Source: Anaerofilum sp. An201
Lineage (GTDB): Bacteria > Bacillota > Clostridia > Oscillospirales > Ruminococcaceae
Direction: 5' to 3'
NCBI RefSeq assembly: GCF_002160015.1
Contig: NZ_NFJT01000014.1
Span: 1 to 64,000, forward strand
DNA: 64,000 bases
Below the pieces are notes generated by a model. It ran no database searches. It was not told the DNA's origin and saw only the letters and a program-made list of their open reading frames with translations. A program made the position numbers and the translations under genes. How positions within the stretch are numbered: the stretch's first letter is position 1; each line of letters starts with the position of its first letter. Of the stretch, positions 55,071 through 62,449 are shown piece after piece.

Positions 55071-55646
55071 ATGTTAATTGCTCGAATATTATCTCCCGTT
55101 CATTCACTGGGTCCAGGAGAACGGGTTTGTGTTTGGACGCAAGGCTGTAACAAGCGGTGCAGAGGATGTATTTCCCCAGAGTTGCAGCCTTTTACTGGGA
55201 AACAAATAGACGAAAGTGTTTTGGCCAATCTGATTATCCAAGTTGCTCAAAAAGATAACTGCAAAGGTATCACCATATCTGGCGGAGACCCTTTTGAGCA
55301 ACCAAAATCATTACTGAAGCTGTTAAAAATACTGCATGATAAGGTTAACGATATATTGGTCTATACAGGCTTTAAACTTGCTGATATTCAAAGTGGTTCG
55401 TTAGGGATAGACGCCAAAACCTGCTTAGAGTATCTGGATGTTTTAATTGATGGGAAGTATGTTGATGAGTTGAATCAGAATGATTGTGTACTGAGAGGTT
55501 CTACCAACCAAACAATTCATTTCATCAATGAAGGCCTTGCTCCACTATATGCTGAATACATGAAACAAGGGAGAATACTGGAAAGCTTTGTACATGACCA
55601 AACTACGATAGTCACTGGCATATTCAACAAGGAGGAACCGATGTGA
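55071..55646 (+). CDS. NrdG-like radical SAM (4Fe-4S) protein
   Basis: The 191-residue protein has the radical-SAM cluster motif C26-x3-C30-x2-C33 (TQGCNKRCRGC), SGGDPFEQP, and the short fold of glycyl-radical-enzyme activases such as NrdG. It could generate a 5'-deoxyadenosyl radical from S-adenosylmethionine. No glycyl radical enzyme is encoded in the window, so its target is unknown. It may modify a partner protein of this operon. The ATG directly abuts the FHA stop (TAAATG), and its stop overlaps the AAA+ gene start. Confidence 0.85.
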   Translation: MLIARILSPVHSLGPGERVCVWTQGCNKRCRGCISPELQPFTGKQIDESVLANLIIQVAQKDNCKGITISGGDPFEQPKSLLKLLKILHDKVNDILVYTGFKLADIQSGSLGIDAKTCLEYLDVLIDGKYVDELNQNDCVLRGSTNQTIHFINEGLAPLYAEYMKQGRILESFVHDQTTIVTGIFNKEEPM

Positions 55647-57592
55647 ACGAATACACAATTCCGAAATGGCAACGGGAGTTGCGGTCGTTCTTGGGGATTA
55701 AGAGTGGCATCATTCTGGAAGGAAATGTTTACGATGAATTTCCGAGATTTCGATACGAAGGTAGCGAGGTGACTTTTCTCGATGCTGATAACATGGATCA
55801 AACCATTTTAAGTTTAGTCAAAGAAGAAACAACAGCTGTTTTCTTCTTTGATCCTGTTGATGGATTTTATTGTTATGAAAATTCCATTGATGCGCAGAGA
55901 AAGATGCTATCTCCCCTGTTTGAAGGGTACTCCACGAATGAGATAACTAAAAATCACGGTTGCACCGTTTGTCTAATGCCCAGCGAAAAGAAAAAGGGGT
56001 GCAGAGGTTCTGCTGAAACAGAACAGTACATTTGGGTCAGCGAGATTATACGCAGAACAATGTCGGACAAGGTCCCATATTCAGATAAAGAGAATGTGAT
56101 ATTCGTGCTAAATTTTGCTTCTCGCTTAGATGCCTGCAATTTGCGGGAGGCTGAGTCCAATACCATGTTTTTAAATCTGATGGCAGCTACGACAGCAGTA
56201 CAGACTTCACAACTGTCATGCAATTCAATCATCATGGTAGTTGATAAATATAACGACATACCCGCATGGGTATATTTGAACAATCCCAACATACGCACAA
56301 TTTCTGTTTGTGTACCAGACAGAAATACACGACGGTTGTATCTCGAAAATCTGTATGGTGAGTTGACCCCCTTCCAGTTACTTAGTCAGGAAAACTATGA
56401 TCCTGGCAAACAGTTTGTTGCCGAAACAGAAGGCTTACAGTTACAGGAATTAAGGCAAATACTGCAACTGGCTTATAAAAAAGATATTAAGCCGCAGGAC
56501 ATAAATCTTGCGTTTAGATTGTACAAATATGGTGTTCTTGATGACCCGTGGGAAAATCTTGAAAACGACATACTTGTACATATTGAGAGCAAGTTGGAGG
56601 AACGTGTAAAGGGACAAGACGAAGCGATTGAAAAAGTAAAAACGGTCGTTACACGGGCAGTTAAAGGATTGTCTGGATTGCAGCACTCTGGAGCTTCACA
56701 CAAGCCCAAGGGTATCCTATTTTTTGCAGGCCCTACCGGTGTCGGTAAGACCGAGACGGCAAAAGCTTTGGCTGAATCCATTTTTGGTGACGAAAACGCT
56801 TGTATCCGCTTCGACATGAGTGAGTATAGATTAGAGCAGAGCGACCAGAAATTGTTCGGTGCGCCTCCTGGATATGTGGGGTATGAAGGCGGTGGACAGC
56901 TCACTAACGCCGTTAAAAACCGACCGTTTAGCGTTATTCTCTTTGATGAAATCGAAAAAGCTTCGCCTACAATATTGGACAAGTTTTTGCAAATCCTTGA
57001 GGATGGTCGTATGACGGATAACCAAGGAAATACCGTTTATTTTGGAGAGACTATTATTATCTTTACAAGTAATATTGGTTTGACTAAAGAGGATACAAAC
57101 CCGCAGAATGCCTTTAGGACAACTCCACATCGAGTACCTACGATCACTATTGAAGACCCGATGGTTGAAGACACTCCGGAGTTCAGGAAAAAAGTAACAG
57201 CAATCTTGACCGAAGGAGTAAAGTCATATTTTAATGATAACGGGCGCCCGGAACTTCTTAATCGTCTGGGGGAAGATAACATTGTGGTTTTCCAGTTTAT
57301 CAACAAACACGATGCAGAAAAAATCTGTGACTATAAGCTGAGCAAGATTTGCAAGACGATTAAAGCCGAAAAGAATATAGAGATTATCGTGGATGGCATT
57401 GTTGATATGCTTCACGAAAAAGCAGTTATGGAAAGAGCTAATGGTGGTCGTGGTGTCGGCAATATGTTAGAGCGCGAGTTCCTTAATCCTCTGGCAAGTT
57501 ACATTTGCACTTTGCCAGATATGCCATCCGTTTTGAAATGCCATACCACAGATGGCGGCATAGAATTTGAGGTGATGTTGAATGAAGATTGA
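55643..57592 (+). CDS. ClpB-like AAA+ ATPase with degenerate N-terminal domain
   Basis: The 649-residue protein has one canonical AAA+ module of the ClpA/B D2 type: Walker A GPTGVGKT (363-370), pore-loop GYVG (410-413), Walker B LFDEIEKA (Asp435-Glu436), sensor 1 TSNIG, and the Clp C-terminal lid. The first 300 residues keep an AAA-like pattern (ILEGNVYDEF, AVFFFDPVDGF, VIFVLNFASRL) but lack a P-loop. This differs from ClpB, where both modules are active. It likely remodels a partner protein or complex. The start is GTG 55643 after AAGGAGG, overlapping the upstream stop by four bases. Confidence 0.85.
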   Translation: MNEYTIPKWQRELRSFLGIKSGIILEGNVYDEFPRFRYEGSEVTFLDADNMDQTILSLVKEETTAVFFFDPVDGFYCYENSIDAQRKMLSPLFEGYSTNEITKNHGCTVCLMPSEKKKGCRGSAETEQYIWVSEIIRRTMSDKVPYSDKENVIFVLNFASRLDACNLREAESNTMFLNLMAATTAVQTSQLSCNSIIMVVDKYNDIPAWVYLNNPNIRTISVCVPDRNTRRLYLENLYGELTPFQLLSQENYDPGKQFVAETEGLQLQELRQILQLAYKKDIKPQDINLAFRLYKYGVLDDPWENLENDILVHIESKLEERVKGQDEAIEKVKTVVTRAVKGLSGLQHSGASHKPKGILFFAGPTGVGKTETAKALAESIFGDENACIRFDMSEYRLEQSDQKLFGAPPGYVGYEGGGQLTNAVKNRPFSVILFDEIEKASPTILDKFLQILEDGRMTDNQGNTVYFGETIIIFTSNIGLTKEDTNPQNAFRTTPHRVPTITIEDPMVEDTPEFRKKVTAILTEGVKSYFNDNGRPELLNRLGEDNIVVFQFINKHDAEKICDYKLSKICKTIKAEKNIEIIVDGIVDMLHEKAVMERANGGRGVGNMLEREFLNPLASYICTLPDMPSVLKCHTTDGGIEFEVMLNED

Positions 57593-58373
57593 TTATGCCG
57601 CCAGGGTAGAAATAGGCCCAAAAGAAACAAATGATGATAGAGTCTTAATCGATGGACAAATACTCGATATGACTTCCCGTGCCGGTGAACTGGTAGTCCC
57701 CGCTATTGCCGTTGTATGCGATGGTTGCGGCGGTTATGATGGCGGTGGTATCGCAGCTCAAACGGTTTTAGAGCTTCTTTCTTACGAAAGTCCTGAAACT
57801 TTGGAAGATACAAATTATCTCGCACAAGTATTAGATAATTGTACACAGGCAGTCTTTGAAAAGAAAGCAGCAATGCCCTCCTATTCAAAGATGTGTACCA
57901 CCGTTGCAGGGTGCGTCTTTCTAAATAACTCCATTGTACTCTTTCATTCTGGTGACAGTAGAGTGTATCGGTACGATGGATGGGGATTAGCAAGAATGAC
58001 TGTTGATCACTCTGCTGTACGGCAGATGATTGATATGGGACAAATCACGGAAGAAGAAGCTCTCACAAGCCCCAACAGAAACGTGATTACACGATGTATA
58101 GGGGCTTCCTGTCCTCCCCCTGAAATATATGTTGCAAATACGGCCATTGCAGCTGGAGAAAAGTTTTTGTTGTGTTCTGACGGTTTGTGGGAAAGCGTTT
58201 CCACAGAGCAAATTAAAGAGATCTTATCAAGAGATATTCCGATTGATAAAATGGTCAATGTATTGGTTGAAACTGCACTTAATCAGGGTAGTGATGACAA
58301 TATTAGTGTTTGCATTTGTGCTGCTCGTGGAAGCATAGCAATCGCCGAAGACAAACCTTTTGTTTTAGAATAG
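57582..58373 (+). CDS. PP2C-type protein phosphatase
   Basis: The 263-residue protein has all metal-binding motifs of PP2C: NDDR (17-20), VCDGCGG (Asp47), GDSR (124-127), SDGLW (199-203) and GSDDN (236-240). It is a cytosolic Mn/Mg-dependent Ser/Thr phosphatase, almost certainly the counterpart of the kinase 17 bases downstream. The ATG overlaps the AAA+ gene by 11 bases with GAGGTGATG upstream. Confidence 0.92.
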   Translation: MKIDYAARVEIGPKETNDDRVLIDGQILDMTSRAGELVVPAIAVVCDGCGGYDGGGIAAQTVLELLSYESPETLEDTNYLAQVLDNCTQAVFEKKAAMPSYSKMCTTVAGCVFLNNSIVLFHSGDSRVYRYDGWGLARMTVDHSAVRQMIDMGQITEEEALTSPNRNVITRCIGASCPPPEIYVANTAIAAGEKFLLCSDGLWESVSTEQIKEILSRDIPIDKMVNVLVETALNQGSDDNISVCICAARGSIAIAEDKPFVLE

Positions 58374-58390
58374 AGAGAGGAGAAGCCACT

Positions 58391-60757
58391 ATGGAGTCTG
58401 GAATGAATGGGCGTAAAGCTACACAAGTCGACGAAGGTTGGAGAACTGAAGGGGCGTCCGATGGACGCAGAGCGACCGAGATTGATGAGGGTTGGCGCAA
58501 CGCCAGTGACGGCAGAAAAGCGACCGAGGTTGATGAGGGTTGGCGCAACGCCAGTGACGGCAGAAAGGCGACTGAGGTTGATGAAGGCTGGAGAACCGGA
58601 AGTTCGTCTGCTGGGCGCAAGGCAACCGTCGTTGATGAAGGCTGGCGTAATACTGCGGCAGATATGTTAGATCCTGCCAACATTATGAATAAAGCAACCG
58701 CAAACCACTTTGCTACACTCGAGGAGTTTCAAGAAGCAGTTGCCAAACTGCCCCAGCTGACTTCTTCCACCAACAATGTATATCCTGTAAAAAAGACTAT
58801 TTCTACTGCTGGTGGCGAGTCTATTATTCTGTTGTGTTCTGACCCGGATGGTAAAGATGTAGTTGCTAAAGTGTACTATGAACCCGTCAATAGTGCTGGC
58901 TCTTCTATCTCTGCTCGCACTCGTGTGTTGGAATACATGGGAACTGAAGAAGGACAAAAGTATACCCTTGCAGTGTCTGAAATTGGTTTGGTGGAGTTTG
59001 GAAACAGCAGATACTACTTTGAAATCACGCCTTTCGTCGTTGATGGCGATATTTCCGATGATGGAGCGTTCACCTTTGACGAAATATGTGCCCTGACAAG
59101 GCGGTTAAACGAGGCAATTCACAGCATTCACAAGTTTGGACTTTTGCATAGAGATATTAAGCCACACAACATATACAAGATGAATGGTAGTGTGGTATTG
59201 GGTGACTTTGGCGTTGCCAAGATTGCAGAGAATGGAAAAGCTAATGTAACACGCCATGTTGTTGGCACAGACGGATATACTGCCCCAGAGCTTCGTCTTG
59301 GCCTGACCGATTCGCCTGCTTTTATCTACGATGACAAAAGTGACTACTACTCTCTTGGTGTAACCCTGGGCTCTCTTTTTGAAGGACATTTCGTATATGA
59401 GAACATGAATGAAGCCATGATGTTGGTTTCTGTTCGCAATGGCAAACTCCCTTTAACAAGAGTTGATCCGAAAAGAGAACAGCTCGAAAACCTCTTAAAT
59501 GGTCTATGCAAGTTCGATCCTCAATACCGTTTTGGTTATGAGGATGTTAATCGTTGGTTAGCTGATCATAATTATACTGGTGGTATTGTTGAGGAAGAAT
59601 GGCCAAAAGCATTCCGTATGTTGGGCGGAGAATTCCGTGATGAAAAGAGCATGTTCTTGGGCATCACAAAGGACGAGGAGCATTGGAACGAAGCCAAAGA
59701 AATGCTTTACGACAAAACCATAGAAGAGTTTTTTAAGTCCTTTAGAACTGATCTGTCAAGAGCTGCCAAAGTGGCTGAGGAACTTTATCGGCGCGAAGAT
59801 AGGGACAAAGGACTTGCAGTTTTCCTCAAGAGCTTGTTTGCGCCTGGTCGCATTGTTTGGAAGGGTTATAGCTTTGACAGTCTGCAGGAATTGGGCAATA
59901 AAATGGTAGTAGCAAAAACACCTGCAGCATATGGTGAAATTCTTCAGAAGCATTGTATTTCTCACTGGCTCGCTCATACAGAGGGTATTAACGTAGATGA
60001 AGAAACTAAGAAGTTGGTTGACGAAATCGAAGCATTATCTGTAAGTGAACCGGAAATTGCCTGCTATTGGTTCGGCAACTCTTTTGCTGCAAAGAGACAA
60101 CTCACCATTTGTGAGAAAACTGTATCAACTATTCCTCAACTCGTTGAAGCAATGTTTACTACTCCGCTCACTTTTTACAAAGGAGATGGTCTGAAAAAGA
60201 TACTTGACCGCAAAGAAGGTGCGGATTTTTATGGTTTTCTCTTTGCTTGGGGCTTTAGAAAAGTTGTAGATAAAGAATGGGAACATGCGGGTGAGTGTGA
60301 TGTGTTTAACAAGACTATCCTCTTGCTCTCAATGATGGATCTTATTGCTACTAAGGCAAGTGCGAATCCAGTGATTATTCGAGACTTTTTTGTCAAGTAT
60401 GGACCGGTTGGCATTGCTACCTACACTAAGCGACTCCTTGGGCAAGATGACAAGGTATATGTGCCTTTGGATGCAGATGGGAAACAAGCCATTTCCAGAA
60501 TTACCAGTTACCATGAACCAGATTCCGGTACGGTAGACGAACTCTATAGGGCGTATGCTCCTCTCATTGAGAGCGTTGACAGCTTCAGGAGAATTTTGAT
60601 TGATAATCCCTTCTGCGTTGTTACCGGTGTATACGAAAACAAGGGTGTAATGTGCACAAACCTTATTGGATGCTTTGCGTTTAATATTTTTGAGCGACTT
60701 GCTCCTCTCGGTTTTAGTACATTTATTGAAACTGCCGCAGGAGGTATGAAACAATGA
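58391..60757 (+). CDS. Ser/Thr protein kinase with five N-terminal Thr-x2-Asp repeats
   Basis: The 788-residue protein opens with five tandem repeats built on GRKATEVDEGWR, with Thr11, 29, 45, 61 and 79 each followed by Asp at +3. A Hanks-type kinase domain follows (about 125-400): Lys160 in VAKVYY, HRDIKPHN (catalytic Asp255), GDFG (272-274) and GTDGYTAPE. The last 390 residues are helical and unrecognised. There is no membrane helix or PASTA domain. The repeats look like autophosphorylation sites for the FHA protein of the operon. GAGAGGAGAAG precedes the ATG. The stop overlaps the next gene. Confidence 0.9.
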   Translation: MESGMNGRKATQVDEGWRTEGASDGRRATEIDEGWRNASDGRKATEVDEGWRNASDGRKATEVDEGWRTGSSSAGRKATVVDEGWRNTAADMLDPANIMNKATANHFATLEEFQEAVAKLPQLTSSTNNVYPVKKTISTAGGESIILLCSDPDGKDVVAKVYYEPVNSAGSSISARTRVLEYMGTEEGQKYTLAVSEIGLVEFGNSRYYFEITPFVVDGDISDDGAFTFDEICALTRRLNEAIHSIHKFGLLHRDIKPHNIYKMNGSVVLGDFGVAKIAENGKANVTRHVVGTDGYTAPELRLGLTDSPAFIYDDKSDYYSLGVTLGSLFEGHFVYENMNEAMMLVSVRNGKLPLTRVDPKREQLENLLNGLCKFDPQYRFGYEDVNRWLADHNYTGGIVEEEWPKAFRMLGGEFRDEKSMFLGITKDEEHWNEAKEMLYDKTIEEFFKSFRTDLSRAAKVAEELYRREDRDKGLAVFLKSLFAPGRIVWKGYSFDSLQELGNKMVVAKTPAAYGEILQKHCISHWLAHTEGINVDEETKKLVDEIEALSVSEPEIACYWFGNSFAAKRQLTICEKTVSTIPQLVEAMFTTPLTFYKGDGLKKILDRKEGADFYGFLFAWGFRKVVDKEWEHAGECDVFNKTILLLSMMDLIATKASANPVIIRDFFVKYGPVGIATYTKRLLGQDDKVYVPLDADGKQAISRITSYHEPDSGTVDELYRAYAPLIESVDSFRRILIDNPFCVVTGVYENKGVMCTNLIGCFAFNIFERLAPLGFSTFIETAAGGMKQ
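58406..58650 (+). repeat. In-frame coding tandem repeat (five units)
   Basis: Units of 48-54 bases encode the Thr-x2-Asp-Glu-Gly-Trp repeats of the kinase. The third and fourth units are almost identical in DNA, indicating recent duplication and likely copy-number variation between strains. Confidence 0.9.
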
Positions 60758-61662
60758 CATTTAGCGAAAACATTTCTCTGCAGAATTATGTTGATTCTGC
60801 AAACCAGAAATTCAATGAAAGTGAACATACACTCTCTGAAATAGAGGGCAGTTTTCAAACAAGGATGAATGGAAAGACAACCACTGGTTTGGTAGCTGCT
60901 ATGTTTGGTACAGCTTGCTGGCTTGTAGCCTTCTGTGCTTTTTTCTGGTACATCAGAGGATACGTGGATAGTACATTGAGCATTGTTTGTCTTGGCATTG
61001 GATTAGCTCTGGTTGCTTCCTTGTTGATTGATGAAATTATTGGCTTTTCCTACTATGGGAAAATTTCCTCCTATAAAAACAATATTACGCAACTTAAAAA
61101 CCGCGTGAACGTAGGTAGAAGTTCCATCAAAACAAATCAAGATATTTTTATGAAATCTGGTGACGCTGGTTGGAATCACCAGCTTTCTGTAGGAACTTCA
61201 ATTCCTGATGAAGCAGCTTCAATCGAAAGTACTATAAACGGTATGGAGTCTTTGAAGGGGGGGGTTATTAGCGGACTAAAGAATATCCTCTTCTTCGCCT
61301 TTGTTATTGTTGTTACTGGTGTTGGCTCGTGGACACTATTTGGGACTGCCGGAGAAATTATTAGCAGCATTACCGGCGAATCGCTTGAAAGCGATACATT
61401 AATGACATTGTGTCTTATTGGTATGGTGATTGCTGGGATTGGCGAAGTAATCCTGGCCAAACTTGCATGGGGCCATACAGACTGTTCCGTAACAAATATT
61501 ACACTCTGGATTGCTCCCTTGGGGCCTGTGTTATTCTTGGTGTTAGTTACTGCAGTAACACTTGTTATAATGTTGGTTATATTTATTATTTCCGCTGTGA
61601 TTGCGATTCTGGGGCTTATTATGGTAGGTGGTACATTGTTTGGGCTTGCAAGTGGTGGTTAA
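60754..61662 (+). CDS. Polytopic membrane protein
   Basis: The 302-residue protein has about six hydrophobic helices: two at about 44-96, then a soluble loop of about 75 residues, one at about 172-198, one at about 217-240, and two at 251-300. It ends in a Gly/Leu-rich helix. No family recognised. Its ATG overlaps the kinase stop (ATGA), so it is translated with the kinase and may be its membrane substrate or the channel component of the machine. Confidence 0.7.
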   Translation: MTFSENISLQNYVDSANQKFNESEHTLSEIEGSFQTRMNGKTTTGLVAAMFGTACWLVAFCAFFWYIRGYVDSTLSIVCLGIGLALVASLLIDEIIGFSYYGKISSYKNNITQLKNRVNVGRSSIKTNQDIFMKSGDAGWNHQLSVGTSIPDEAASIESTINGMESLKGGVISGLKNILFFAFVIVVTGVGSWTLFGTAGEIISSITGESLESDTLMTLCLIGMVIAGIGEVILAKLAWGHTDCSVTNITLWIAPLGPVLFLVLVTAVTLVIMLVIFIISAVIAILGLIMVGGTLFGLASGG

Positions 61663-61663
61663 T

Positions 61664-62203
61664 ATGAAAAGTAAGGTAAAAAAGATTCTTGAAGTAGTCT
61701 TTATCTTAGCTATTTTTGCACTCTCGGTTACCATCTTTCTATTTCGTGAAAAAATTGGACAAGTCCATGATGTTGGCTATTTAGGACTGTTTTTCTTGTG
61801 TTTCTTGTCAAATTCAACTGTCCTTCTCCCTGCACCAAGTCTGATGATAGCTGCAAGTTGTGCACTAATTATGAATCCATGGTTGGTGGCACTTTTTGCG
61901 GCATTGGGTTCTACACTGGGAGAATTTGTCGGTTACGCATTTGGTACAGTTACAGAGGATCTATCACCAAAGTTTCAAAATTTTGTCAAGAAGCTAACGA
62001 GCAAAATACATAATCAAACCATATTAGTATTTATTTTAGCTGTCTTGCCGTTACCGCTTTTTGATATTGTCGGTATATATTCTGGTGGAACTAAAATGAA
62101 CTTGATAAAGTTTTCTGTTGCCTGCTTTGTTGGCAAGTTTATTAAGCTTCTTTTTTATACAAGAATATATGACATTCTGGAGTGGACGTACTCGATTATT
62201 TGA
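61664..62203 (+). CDS. DedA/VTT-like membrane protein
   Basis: The 179-residue protein resembles the SNARE-associated (VTT/DedA) family: helices at about 8-27 and 37-60, the APSLMIAASCALIMNPWLVALFAALGSTLGEFVGYAFG block, and a C-terminal pair with VLPLPLFDIVGIYSGGTKMNLIKFSVACFVGKFIK. DedA proteins help flip or recycle membrane lipids. The start follows the upstream stop by one base. Its role in this operon is unclear. Confidence 0.75.
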   Translation: MKSKVKKILEVVFILAIFALSVTIFLFREKIGQVHDVGYLGLFFLCFLSNSTVLLPAPSLMIAASCALIMNPWLVALFAALGSTLGEFVGYAFGTVTEDLSPKFQNFVKKLTSKIHNQTILVFILAVLPLPLFDIVGIYSGGTKMNLIKFSVACFVGKFIKLLFYTRIYDILEWTYSII

Positions 62204-62216
62204 TTGGGGGCTTGTT

Positions 62217-62432
62217 ATGAGCCGCAAACAAGAAATAGCAACCAGTCTCAACGAGGTATGGGTAAAATTAAGTACTCGATGGACAGGCGAAGATTCTAAT
62301 GCTTTCTATCAGCAGTACATTGCAAAGATGACCGAAGTAGTAGAAGATTTTGAGGAAGCTTGCTCCGACCTTGGTGTCGGAGCAGCCGAACTCGCAAAGA
62401 AGCTTGAACTTATTGAGTACAATATTACATAA
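62217..62432 (+). CDS. WXG100-like small protein
   Basis: The 71-residue helical protein has WTG at residues 22-24 between two helices, with RWTGEDSNAFYQQYIAKM closely following the WXG100 (ESAT-6) pattern. No Yxxx(D/E) export motif is evident and the first helix is shorter than usual. It lies directly upstream of a coiled-coil gene that may be an FtsK/SpoIIIE ATPase, a pairing typical of type VII secretion. GGGGG with a short spacer precedes the ATG. It could be a secreted substrate or a structural component. Confidence 0.6.
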   Translation: MSRKQEIATSLNEVWVKLSTRWTGEDSNAFYQQYIAKMTEVVEDFEEACSDLGVGAAELAKKLELIEYNIT

Positions 62433-62449
62433 GCGTTTTGGGGGAAACT

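Noticed and set aside
58406-58650. CRISPR-like regular repeats
   Set aside because: The units are in frame inside the kinase gene, have no unique spacers and encode a conserved peptide, so they are coding tandem repeats.
60754-61662. EssB or EsaA homologue of type VII secretion
   Set aside because: The membrane topology with about six helices and no long extracellular or pseudokinase domain does not fit either protein.
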